Assembly (NCBI GenBank): GCA_027858455.1
Contig: JAQICQ010000123.1
Coordinates: forward strand, 1-8,092
Direction of reading: 5' to 3'
Source: Elusimicrobiota bacterium
GTDB lineage: Bacteria; CG03; SLGR01; JAGXOG01
Length of the DNA: 8,092 nt
Position numbers and translations under genes: made by a program. Every line of letters begins with the position of its first letter. The first letter of the stretch is position 1. Shown piece after piece: positions 1 through 6,905 of this stretch. The notes under the pieces are model-generated. The model was not told where the DNA came from. It did not search any database and was given only the letters and a program-made list of their open reading frames with translations.

Positions 1-3000
1 ACCGAAACCGCGGGCGGGGCAATGGGGTACGGCGACTGGACTAACAGCACGCAGCCGAGATTAGAGATTAAACAGACACCGCCATCTGACGGTACTGATA
101 TGAAGTTTAGGCTTCAGATAACATATGATAGTGCCTATTCTTCCCCGGCCGTGGATATAGAGACAGAATATATTGAGGCCGGAACTGTAACATACAGAGT
201 GGGTCAGGATGCCGATACAGAATATCCTCCTATACAAAACTATTATGCAGGGTATGAAGGAATGACGCTTGAGGAGGACGACAGTTACTACTGGAGAGTA
301 ATGTCCTGGGAAAATTCTTCGTCACCGGCAAGTTCTACTACATGGACAGAAGCCAACGACGGCAACATAGCTTTTAAAGTGGATACCAATAGACCTTCAA
401 AAGTGCTCGTTACGGCTCTCCAGGCCAAGGATGGAAGCGCAAATGTAGATTTGAGTTGGACGGCCGCTACTGACAGTATGAGTGGTGTAGCCTCCTACAG
501 TATTTACAGGTCTACATTTGGCTTTATCAATGAATCAAATGCAACTGAAATTGCTTCCGGGCTTGGCAGCGCAGTAACATCACACACCGACACAGGGACA
601 TCCTACAATACTCATTACTATTATGCTGTAAAGGCCTATGACAACGCTACAAATGCCGGTCTTTTATCCGGCAAGGCCGAAGTCACCACCACCCGGCGCA
701 GTATAGACGGGAATAAAGGTGATTGGATAGGCACGGCTTCAAGTAATATCAACAGTTCAGTAGTTTCCGAAAATGAATGGATATGGACCGACAAGCAGGG
801 GGAGAGAAGGCTGGATTCGGATCACGACAACGATGTGGATATAAAAGAAATGCGGGTGACTTCTGATGAAGAAAATATCTATTTTCTCGTGGAAATGAGC
901 GATATAACAGATACGCTTTATCCGAACATTGCAATAGGTGTAGATACCGATCGGAATTCATCGGATTCTGCAGATGCTTGGCTGGGTGACGATTCAGGCG
1001 TAGGTATAGGTGAAGATTATATAATCGATGCCGAAGCTCACTATCCCGAAAAAAATATAATAGTTCATCATACAAATGATACGTCTGCCTGGCAGATAGA
1101 ACTTTATGCCGATGACGGTTCTTCATGGTATTCCCCGATAGTTCTGGGCGGAGGAACGGTCAACAGTAGCGCCGCAAACAATATTATTGAGTTTAAGATT
1201 GCAAAATCCGACCTGGGTATAAGTGTCGGAGAGAATACTTTCAGAATCACTGCGGCTTCCTTTCACCAGGATCAGGACGATACTACCGAAGGGAACAGCG
1301 ACAGCAACTGGTGGGCAAACGATGAAGACCTAACAGCGGATTATTCTACTTGCGATGCCTTGGATTCAATGTCAATAGTACCGATTTCAACCGGAAATTA
1401 TAATGATGTTAACGGCGACATGAATGCCTGGGATGAGGATATTTCCGACGGGAATATAGATTTTTGGGCCGACATATATATTAATTCTCTAGGAGAAGTA
1501 GAAAATATTGATCCGAAATCTGTCGGTTCTCCGACGCCCCCAGATAATGGAGAAGTAAGCGCTGCTACGACTACACTCAGATTTGTTGACGAAGGTGACC
1601 TGGACAGCGATACTACAGACGACGAGATCGTATCATACCTACTTGAACTATCGACGTTTTCCAGCGACCTCTCCGACAAAGTAACTTACCGGATAAATAT
1701 AGATACGAATAACTGGGAATTTCCCGCAAATTACTTAGAGGTAGGTAACAAAAATCACTGGCGGGTCAGGGCCAGGGACAAAAGAGGATCCCTGTCTTCG
1801 GCTTCCACGTGGAGTTTTACGTGTACCGGACTTACAGGCAACGATTCACCGGAGATTCCTTCAAATGTAGTCTTACAATCTACTTCAGGTTCCTCGACAC
1901 CATCTATATGGCAGAATCTTGAAGCGTCCGTAGAGTTAGCTTCACCGGCAGATATCAACGGTGATTCAATTGCGCAATATGAATATAAATGGTTTATGAA
2001 AAGCATAGGCACTTTAACCTGGAGCCTTATGAAATCGTCTATAACTTCAATAGATACAAATTTTCTTGATTGGGCAGAAACTAATGAATACGAGGACTGG
2101 AAAGTTCTTGTGAGAGTAAAAGATTCCAACGATGCTTGGAGCGGCTGGAAAGAATCAATTACTATTTCTATTGAGCATTTAAATGTAAAGCCTGATCAGC
2201 CGCATAGTATAACGTTGGTTGAAGGTCCACCGGTACCAAGAGATATGAATATTGTAGCTCACATAACAGACTTTGACGGAAATGATAACAATAATGATAA
2301 TGACGGCAATATAGATCCGGATGATCCCGGGAATAACGATACGTATTACGTTAACTTATACTGGTATAAGGCAGATTCTTATGATTCCGCATTCTATTTA
2401 GTTAAAACTGAAAGTAAGTTAATACCTAATTCTGATCCTTCTGCTGTTGTTTCTTCTACTATAACCGCTTCAGAAACTACCTATGGTGAATACTGGCGAC
2501 TGATAGCCAGAACAGTTGATCCCGATGGTCAACTGAGTTACCAGTACGGTCAGAATTCAGTTTATTATATAAGGACTAAAACGCCTAATAAGAGCTATAC
2601 CGTTGATATAGCAATAAATGAAGTATATCCGGGCGATCCAGCTGGAGACGGCTTTTACGGTACAAAAAATGGAGACGATGGCGAGTATATTGAGTTGAGA
2701 AATTTAACTGATTTTGAGATCGATATTACTAATTGGCAGATATCTTCCGCACTGGGAGGGAGTGACCTTGAAATTTCTTCTGGAACTCAGTCATTTAGTA
2801 TTGGACCCAATGGATATTTTCTTATAGCTAATTATTCTTCTGCTGATTCAGACATTGATGATAGTGTGGATGTGGATTTTATTGATCCCAATCTTGATAT
2901 ACCCGACGGCAGTAATGCCTCGAATACTCAATGGAGTTTATTTGAATATTTTAATGTCCATTCTTCAACTGAAATATCAAAAGCCATTGCTAAAGTAGAC

Positions 3001-6000
3001 GGAACTGAAAGCTATTCCAGTATATTTGGGGATTTAAATTCAATGGAGAGAGTAGACTATACTACCGCCACATATAAAATCAGTTCCGGAAATCCAACTG
3101 TTTCTGGTTCGGACGCCTGGGAGCCAGCTACAGAACAGTATAACTGGGACAATGCTGTGCAATACGGCTCTCCCAAATATGAAAATTCAGCTTCGTCAAA
3201 TGCTTTCTGGCATAATCCGACTGTCCAAGAACCTTACTCAGATGAATGGATGAGGACAGGTGAATCATCTATAGGGTACTACGCAAATACAAACGCCCCC
3301 CGCAAGGAGGACCTCACCTATCTATATGTAGGAGGAGATCCGGCCGGTGTATCGGGAGGTAAAGATGTTTATTTTAAAGTTAGAAATCCTTCTGATAGCG
3401 CTACTTGGAGTGCTTGGATGATTTTAAATAATGAATTTACTATGAATGGTCACGACTATTTTACCCGTATGCCTTCAGCGGGCTTTGATCACTATAGTAC
3501 TATAGGAAGCACCTGGGTAAAGGGAAATGAAGTAGAGTATTTCTTTAAGGTGGAATCTTCTACATCAACTAATGTTCAGACAATAAGATATTTAGCTGGA
3601 AGCGGTTCGCTTATTAAATCTTCAGTGACTGCCCGTAACAATCCATACAGTTATATAATAGCTAATTCACCGCCTGTAGCACCCGACAATCCTGTATACC
3701 CGATTAACGGACAGATAAATGTGTCTTCGGGTACAAATATATTGCAGGTGGAGGCAAGTACAGGAGCTGTGTCCAACTATTTTTACGATCCGGATTCCGG
3801 TGATGGTGTAAAAGAAATACAATATGTAATTTCAACGGATTATAATTTTACTCCAGGACCAGCGACAAGCTCAAGTACAATTATTGAAGCTTTAGACAGT
3901 GATTCGGGCAATGGTAAATTTGATATTCCGGTTTCGCTTGGCAATAAATCTCATTATTTTTGGAAAGTCAAGGGTAGAAATGCTTCTCCTGACAGTGAAT
4001 GGGGCCCATGGTGCGCCGGAATATCAAATTTTCCGTTACACGGTGACAATTTCTGGGAATTCTCTACCCCAGGAGGTGATAGAATTGATCCTATATTTTA
4101 TTACAAACAACCGACTACGGGCGGTAGCTGGAGTTCTATATCTTCAGGCACTATAGTATATAATGATGAGAAAGTTCAAATTAGAGCCAAGATATATCCG
4201 GGCAGTACCAGCAGTACCAGCGGACAGGGAAGTACCAGGTTGAGGGCTTATTATACAATAGACGGATCTGACCCCAATACAAACTTTGAATCAGGAACCG
4301 ATAATTATTATTTTGATGGAGACTGGCAGGGGAATGATTCTAAATATGGAGAGGCTTATTCATCATATACAATAACTATACCCGAGGACGTGCATCCTGC
4401 GGGCTCGGATATCAATGTTCAGTTATCGGCTTTCGATGTTAATGGTGATACAGTTCCTTCGGCTAGTGTAACTACCTATACCATAAAAGATAGGCCGGAT
4501 AATGTATTGTGGAGAGCTTTAAAACACAGGAATGAATACGCAACAAATTCTACCTCTACCGTTGACGGCAATTCGCATCTTGTGAAGTCTATCTATGAAG
4601 ACAGCTCGGGTTCGGATGCATACTTATATCTTCTCGATGAGAACGGCAAAAATACTGATAATTGGGGTTTAAATCCCGCCAATTATTTAATGCCTTCGCG
4701 TGACAAGAGAATTGATGTTTTTGCCGCCGACAGCCCGAAACTCTACGTACGGACGGGACATGGGGATATAGATACAACAAACGGGGGAGTAAAGCTCTAT
4801 TACAATGACCAGTCCGGCGCGGGATGGCGTTCGGAAGTTATGATACCTGTGACCGGGTCATCTAATCCCAGTGATACTGAACTTACAGCCGACGGTTTTA
4901 GTATAGGCGGGGTAGACGACGCCGATCCTTTTACAGCCACATATACAGATGGAGCTAAAAAGGACCAGGAGTACAGAAGGTTTACGTACTTTGTTACGCC
5001 CGATGACTGGAATCAGGGCGAAGCCCCTGAGGGAGGAGAAATGCTTTACTATTTTGAGGTAATAGACGGAGATCCGGCTTCTGAGGTATTTCTCGCTGAT
5101 TTATCTAATAATCCTACTCCTTATGTCACAGATTCTCGTGGTTCGGCCGAGGGATCCCCTTATTTTTATAGAGTTCTTCAAGATGATTACTCGAGACCAT
5201 ATTTGTATTATTCTGCATCTCAATACGATAATCAGGGTTGGGTAAGCGGTGACTGGGCCTCCAGTCAGGGAAGGGTCTCTTATAACGGCTACAAGTGGAG
5301 ACCTGCTGAACCAAAACCTGATGGAGGCCTTCATTCTATAAGATCTCAATATAGCTTTACAGCACGTATATTTGACGATATTGAGGCAGCTGATTGCCAC
5401 CCCGCAGGAAAAGATAGTTGGGAATTTTTTAATGCTGGCAAGAAAGGCGAGGACAGCGGTATATACAAGAGTGATGATATAACTGAAAGAGGTTCGTCTA
5501 ATTCCGGTGTCCACGATACCCGGGTATATTTTATAATATCTTCTACAGCTCCTGGAAATGCAGCAGCAGTTTCAGGGATAGATTTTAGTACATATAGTTT
5601 TTATTTTAAAGGTATTAGTCCTTCAAACGATAATGGAGTGTTTATAACTGGTGACGCTGCATATGGGAGCAACTTATATGATTCTTACGATTCTAACCGA
5701 GATGGCTACGGTTATGTTCAGGCAGACAGTGTGCCTAGTGGTGCGGGTGGAAATGTTTCATTTACACTTGAAAAATCCGCAGGCACACCGATAGACGAGG
5801 CCTATATGAATGTTATTAACGGATTGGATTCAGACGATTCAACTTCAACCTGGACAAGAAAATATGTATATTACAGGATGTATGCCTCTAATAATGACGG
5901 CGATACTCAACAGTATTCTGCGACTTCACATAATTATGGTGTTCAAGTTAGTGAAAGAGACGGTACAGGTGGTCTGCCGCAAAAGAATCAACATAACGGT

Positions 6001-6210
6001 ACCAATGCGGATATTGATAGGGACCACGGTTGGCTTATGTTTCCCAAATACGGCGGACTTCTTATGAGACCGCCCTCGGTGAAAATTACTGCAACGGTAA
6101 CTATATCCAATGTTACAAAGTCGGTTATAACTTACCTTAAGGTTGATCCTTCAACCGGTGAGATAGGAGATGTTATATCTACCCATATTGGTCCGGAGAC
6201 CGCAGAATAA
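1..6210 (+). CDS. Giant multi-domain surface protein (Fn3/Ig-like, CBM9-like, lamin-tail modules), 5' partial
   Basis: The frame is open from base 1 to the TAA at 6208-6210 (2069 codons). The ATG at 22 has no ribosome-binding site or signal peptide, and in-frame codons continue upstream of it, so the true start lies outside the window. The modules are, by position: Ig-like 1-381; Fn3 382-693; CBM9-like 700-1485; three Ig-like modules about 1486-2600; lamin-tail 2605-3189; a duplicated module 3313-3660 and 4741-5175; Ig-like about 3667-4077; chitobiase-C-like 4078-4494; and an unassigned C-terminus from 5176. The protein is rich in Ser, Thr, Asp, Asn and Tyr and very poor in Cys, as is usual for extracytoplasmic proteins. 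No catalytic domain, transmembrane helix, LPXTG or PEP-CTERM-like tail is visible at the C-terminus. The domain set suggests a secreted or surface protein that binds polysaccharide or other cells; this role is inferred. Anchoring and secretion signals must lie upstream. Confidence 0.9.
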   Translation, partial: TETAGGAMGYGDWTNSTQPRLEIKQTPPSDGTDMKFRLQITYDSAYSSPAVDIETEYIEAGTVTYRVGQDADTEYPPIQNYYAGYEGMTLEEDDSYYWRVMSWENSSSPASSTTWTEANDGNIAFKVDTNRPSKVLVTALQAKDGSANVDLSWTAATDSMSGVASYSIYRSTFGFINESNATEIASGLGSAVTSHTDTGTSYNTHYYYAVKAYDNATNAGLLSGKAEVTTTRRSIDGNKGDWIGTASSNINSSVVSENEWIWTDKQGERRLDSDHDNDVDIKEMRVTSDEENIYFLVEMSDITDTLYPNIAIGVDTDRNSSDSADAWLGDDSGVGIGEDYIIDAEAHYPEKNIIVHHTNDTSAWQIELYADDGSSWYSPIVLGGGTVNSSAANNIIEFKIAKSDLGISVGENTFRITAASFHQDQDDTTEGNSDSNWWANDEDLTADYSTCDALDSMSIVPISTGNYNDVNGDMNAWDEDISDGNIDFWADIYINSLGEVENIDPKSVGSPTPPDNGEVSAATTTLRFVDEGDLDSDTTDDEIVSYLLELSTFSSDLSDKVTYRINIDTNNWEFPANYLEVGNKNHWRVRARDKRGSLSSASTWSFTCTGLTGNDSPEIPSNVVLQSTSGSSTPSIWQNLEASVELASPADINGDSIAQYEYKWFMKSIGTLTWSLMKSSITSIDTNFLDWAETNEYEDWKVLVRVKDSNDAWSGWKESITISIEHLNVKPDQPHSITLVEGPPVPRDMNIVAHITDFDGNDNNNDNDGNIDPDDPGNNDTYYVNLYWYKADSYDSAFYLVKTESKLIPNSDPSAVVSSTITASETTYGEYWRLIARTVDPDGQLSYQYGQNSVYYIRTKTPNKSYTVDIAINEVYPGDPAGDGFYGTKNGDDGEYIELRNLTDFEIDITNWQISSALGGSDLEISSGTQSFSIGPNGYFLIANYSSADSDIDDSVDVDFIDPNLDIPDGSNASNTQWSLFEYFNVHSSTEISKAIAKVDGTESYSSIFGDLNSMERVDYTTATYKISSGNPTVSGSDAWEPATEQYNWDNAVQYGSPKYENSASSNAFWHNPTVQEPYSDEWMRTGESSIGYYANTNAPRKEDLTYLYVGGDPAGVSGGKDVYFKVRNPSDSATWSAWMILNNEFTMNGHDYFTRMPSAGFDHYSTIGSTWVKGNEVEYFFKVESSTSTNVQTIRYLAGSGSLIKSSVTARNNPYSYIIANSPPVAPDNPVYPINGQINVSSGTNILQVEASTGAVSNYFYDPDSGDGVKEIQYVISTDYNFTPGPATSSSTIIEALDSDSGNGKFDIPVSLGNKSHYFWKVKGRNASPDSEWGPWCAGISNFPLHGDNFWEFSTPGGDRIDPIFYYKQPTTGGSWSSISSGTIVYNDEKVQIRAKIYPGSTSSTSGQGSTRLRAYYTIDGSDPNTNFESGTDNYYFDGDWQGNDSKYGEAYSSYTITIPEDVHPAGSDINVQLSAFDVNGDTVPSASVTTYTIKDRPDNVLWRALKHRNEYATNSTSTVDGNSHLVKSIYEDSSGSDAYLYLLDENGKNTDNWGLNPANYLMPSRDKRIDVFAADSPKLYVRTGHGDIDTTNGGVKLYYNDQSGAGWRSEVMIPVTGSSNPSDTELTADGFSIGGVDDADPFTATYTDGAKKDQEYRRFTYFVTPDDWNQGEAPEGGEMLYYFEVIDGDPASEVFLADLSNNPTPYVTDSRGSAEGSPYFYRVLQDDYSRPYLYYSASQYDNQGWVSGDWASSQGRVSYNGYKWRPAEPKPDGGLHSIRSQYSFTARIFDDIEAADCHPAGKDSWEFFNAGKKGEDSGIYKSDDITERGSSNSGVHDTRVYFIISSTAPGNAAAVSGIDFSTYSFYFKGISPSNDNGVFITGDAAYGSNLYDSYDSNRDGYGYVQADSVPSGAGGNVSFTLEKSAGTPIDEAYMNVINGLDSDDSTSTWTRKYVYYRMYASNNDGDTQQYSATSHNYGVQVSERDGTGGLPQKNQHNGTNADIDRDHGWLMFPKYGGLLMRPPSVKITATVTISNVTKSVITYLKVDPSTGEIGDVISTHIGPETAE
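382..693 (+). other. Fibronectin type III domain in the giant protein
   Basis: This is about 104 residues with the Fn3 layout: an N-terminal proline strand (NRPSKVLVTAL), the B-strand core VDLSWTAATD, the C-strand SYSIYRST, a YYYAVKAYD F-strand, and the closing AEVTTT. The tryptophan of strand B and the tyrosine-rich strand F are the family's hallmark positions. Fn3 domains usually act as spacers or protein-binding modules in extracellular bacterial enzymes and adhesins. The next domain begins only a few residues later. Confidence 0.75.
700..1485 (+). other. CBM9-like (DOMON-type) sugar-binding domain in the giant protein
   Basis: The segment opens with SIDGNKGDW, the IDG...DW start typical of CBM9-like and glucodextranase C-like domains. 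The strand IYFLVEMSD, an IGVDTD strand and a later IIEFKIAKSDLG strand follow, all usual for this fold. A perfect EF-hand-spaced loop (814-849) sits inside it. The domain is about 260 residues, long for CBM9 (about 190), because of acidic insertions and a dockerin-like stretch at 1405-1440 (DVNGDMNAWDED). Members of this fold bind sugars or haem; carbohydrate binding is the more likely role beside Fn3 modules, but no specific ligand residues can be named. Confidence 0.6.
814..849 (+). other. EF-hand-like calcium-binding loop
   Basis: The twelve residues DSDHDNDVDIKE match the EF-hand loop spacing. Asp is at positions 1, 3, 5, 7 and 9, a hydrophobic Val at 8, and Glu at 12. The usual Gly at position 6 is Asn. 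No flanking helices are visible, so this is a calcium loop within a beta-rich domain, not a full EF-hand pair. Confidence 0.5.
1486..2600 (+). other. Three consecutive Ig-like modules in the giant protein
   Basis: The segment holds three modules of about 115-135 residues, with rough limits 1486-1840, 1841-2190 and 2191-2600. Each has a strand with an aromatic-Trp-basic-hydrophobic core: HWRV at 1756-1767, DWKV at 2095-2106 and YWRL at 2491-2502. The same motif occurs at 286-300 (YYWRV) and 3952-3969 (HYFWKV). This matches strand F of Fn3/Ig-like repeats found in large bacterial surface proteins. The third module carries an Asp/Asn-rich insertion at 2269-2340. The modules are too diverged at DNA level to count as nucleotide repeats. 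Confidence 0.55.
2269..2340 (+). other. Asp/Asn/Gly-rich calcium-loop-like tract
   Basis: These 24 residues consist almost only of Asp, Asn, Gly and Pro. They start DFDGNDNNNDNDG and continue NIDPDD, resembling the DxDxDGxxD calcium loops of thrombospondin type 3 and dockerin repeats. The tract is an insertion inside an Ig-like module, ahead of the strand YYVNLYWYK. It could bind calcium or be a flexible acidic loop. Confidence 0.5.
2605..3189 (+). other. Lamin-tail domain (LTD) in the giant protein
   Basis: The segment starts IAINEVYPGDPAGDG, followed by GEYIELRNLTDFEIDITNW and later GPNGYFLIANY. This is the lamin-tail pattern: INEV, then E-x-IEL-x-N, then hydrophobic-D-hydrophobic-xxW, then a G-x-FxLIA strand. 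It also has the typical late element SMERVDY and closes with YGSPKYENS, like the GTPGxxN end of LTDs. At about 195 residues it is somewhat longer than the usual 110-150. In bacteria LTDs occur in secreted nucleases and in large surface proteins, where they are thought to mediate binding. No nuclease motif is seen nearby. Confidence 0.85.
3313..3660 (+). other. Duplicated beta-rich module, copy 1
   Basis: The module runs from LTYLYVGGDPAG through a GGKDVYFKV strand and the late strand VEYFFKV (3532-3552) to a closing NPYSYII. The GxxVEYYF-type strand is common in beta-sandwich modules of secreted proteins. Copy 2 at 4741-5175 has the same elements in the same order. I cannot name the family with certainty. 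Confidence 0.4.
4078..4494 (+). other. Chitobiase-C-like beta-sandwich module
   Basis: The marker is YYTIDGSDPNT starting at 4249. It matches the Y-T-x-DGSDP-T core of chitobiase/beta-hexosaminidase C-terminal-like (CHB_HEX_C) and related Fn3-like modules. The expected final strand INVQLSAFDVNGDTVPSASV follows. The linker before the core is built from the 9-bp repeats at 4204-4239. Such modules accompany carbohydrate-active or cell-surface proteins. Confidence 0.55.
4204..4239 (+). repeat. 9-bp AGTACCAGS repeat, three units
   Basis: AGTACCAGC occurs at 4204-4212 and 4213-4221 in direct tandem, and AGTACCAGG at 4231-4239 after nine spacer bases. The unit is a multiple of three and stays in frame, encoding Ser-Thr-Ser in a flexible linker (STSSTS, then STR). 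It looks like a small slippage expansion inside the coding region. Confidence 0.7.
4741..5175 (+). other. Duplicated beta-rich module, copy 2
   Basis: This segment repeats the element order of 3313-3660. It begins LYVRTGHGD, has a GGVKLYY strand, then the strand MLYYFEV (5041-5061), and ends GSPYFYRV. It is about 29 codons longer than copy 1, mostly from an insertion rich in Asp and Thr. The similarity is visible only at protein level, so the duplication is old. Confidence 0.4.
5176..6207 (+). other. Unassigned C-terminal region of the giant protein
   Basis: These 344 residues match no domain I recognise. They contain short beta-strand-like runs (TRVYFIISS, SFYFKGI, KYVYYRMYAS), a DSNRDGYGYV stretch at 5689-5718 resembling a calcium loop, and a hydrophobic-alternating end (KITATVTISNV). 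The final residues are polar and carry no sorting motif. A beta-sandwich or a type of C-terminal secretion domain is possible, but neither can be shown. Confidence 0.5.
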
Positions 6211-6235
6211 ATGTGAGAGGCTCAGCCTCTCACAT
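6211..6235 (+). other. Perfect 11-bp hairpin directly after the stop codon (weak terminator candidate)
   Basis: ATGTGAGAGGC (6211-6221) and its exact complement GCCTCTCACAT (6225-6235) enclose a TCA loop. The stem starts on the base after the TAA. It is followed by GCTTGAAAAAAAT, so there is no U-tract on the + strand, and none on the - strand either. It may protect the 3' end of the long mRNA or work as a non-canonical terminator. Confidence 0.6.
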
Positions 6236-6237
6236 GC

Positions 6238-6266
6238 TTGAAAAAAATATGAAGTTCAGCTAATAT
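6238..6266 (+). promoter_or_regulatory. Candidate sigma-70-type promoter for the beta-barrel gene
   Basis: TTGAAA (6238-6243, 5 of 6 to TTGACA) and TAATAT (6261-6266, 4 of 6 to TATAAT) are separated by exactly 17 bp. Transcription would begin around 6272-6275, almost at the ATG (6276). This would explain why no ribosome-binding site precedes that ATG. Confidence 0.4.
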
Positions 6267-6275
6267 GGTTATGTT

Positions 6276-6827
6276 ATGAAAAAGATAATTATTCTATTAA
6301 TATCTGTTCTGATTTTTTTGTCTTCACAATCCGCGGCGGGATTACTTGATCTCGGGCGGGGTGTAGTAAAATCGCATATCCGGTATAATGCCGGGGTGGG
6401 TTATAGTATGCCCCTCGGAGGATATGACGGTTACGAAAACAACCCTATGTTTTCATTTAAAGTAGATGTGGTGAGAAAACAGAACCTTGAAAGGGATAAA
6501 TTAAGTTACCGGTTTGGAATTGATTACTTAATGATGATGGTCCCGAAAGGCACTTACGGTATAACGGAGGATATCTTTTATCCTTATGCGGGACTGACGT
6601 ATGCTATCTTGCCCGGCAGGAAAATAGTTCCTTTTTGCGGCATGGGTATGGGGCTATATCTTGACTGGATAAGGGTCGATATGCCCGCGCTATCGAAGTC
6701 TTCACTCTATAAGATTTTTGGGGTAGACGCATCCCTCGGCGCTGAATTTAAAGTTGGTAGTTCCCTGATATTGATACCGGAGTTTAAATACTATATGGAG
6801 TTTGTCTCCGTTTTTAACTTGTCGTAA
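6276..6827 (+). CDS. Outer-membrane beta-barrel protein, interrupted before its last strand
   Basis: The product is 183 residues long. A Sec signal peptide covers about residues 1-21 (MKK, a run of Ile/Leu/Val, then SSQSAA). It is followed by a chain of Gly- and aromatic-rich amphipathic strands such as IRYNAGVGYSMPLG, LSYRFGIDYL and ASLGAEFKVGSSLILIPEFKYYMEF. This is the look of small OmpA/OMP_b-brl-type barrels in the outer membrane. The frame stops at TAA 6825-6827, but the same frame continues for 25 codons and supplies a typical C-terminal barrel strand (GFALNFSFG). The intact protein would be 209 residues and end at 6905. No Shine-Dalgarno motif lies before the ATG, and an upstream promoter may give a near-leaderless mRNA. 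The call may be a pseudogene, a read-through gene or a base error. The family beyond "barrel" is not recognised. Confidence 0.75.
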   Translation: MKKIIILLISVLIFLSSQSAAGLLDLGRGVVKSHIRYNAGVGYSMPLGGYDGYENNPMFSFKVDVVRKQNLERDKLSYRFGIDYLMMMVPKGTYGITEDIFYPYAGLTYAILPGRKIVPFCGMGMGLYLDWIRVDMPALSKSSLYKIFGVDASLGAEFKVGSSLILIPEFKYYMEFVSVFNLS

Positions 6828-6905
6828 AATCAGGGTTTTGCGCTCAATTTCAGTTTTGGTCCGTCGTCAGGTAATGCCCCGGGCGGAGGTTACAGGCGGA
6901 GGTGA
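6828..6905 (+). other. In-frame continuation of the barrel gene after the internal TAA
   Basis: The 25 codons directly after TAA 6825-6827 read NQGFALNFSFG, then a Ser/Gly/Pro-rich tail ending in RRR, and stop at TGA 6903-6905. The first part alternates hydrophobic and polar residues with a terminal aromatic, as the beta-signal recognised by the BAM complex does. The frame ends 2 nt before the next gene's ATG, as expected for neighbours in an operon. Both facts favour this having been coding sequence. Confidence 0.6.

Noticed and set aside
22..24. ATG at 22 as the start of the giant protein
   Set aside because: In-frame codons continue to base 1, there is no ribosome-binding site, and the first residues resemble the inside of an Ig-like module.
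749..2129. Open frames on the minus strand (749-1126, 1398-1679, 1755-2129)
   Set aside because: They lie opposite well-supported domains, lack ribosome-binding sites, and have atypical composition such as runs of Arg, His and Ser.
5101..5514. Minus-strand frame of 137 codons
   Set aside because: It is opposite the giant gene, has no start signal, and no domain is recognisable.
6211..6250. Canonical Rho-independent terminator
   Set aside because: The stem is strong, but no T-run follows it on either strand, so it is listed only as a hairpin.
6902..6904. GTG at 6902 as the start of the vWA lipoprotein
   Set aside because: It overlaps the GGAGG site; ATG 6908 has correct spacing and gives a standard lipoprotein signal.
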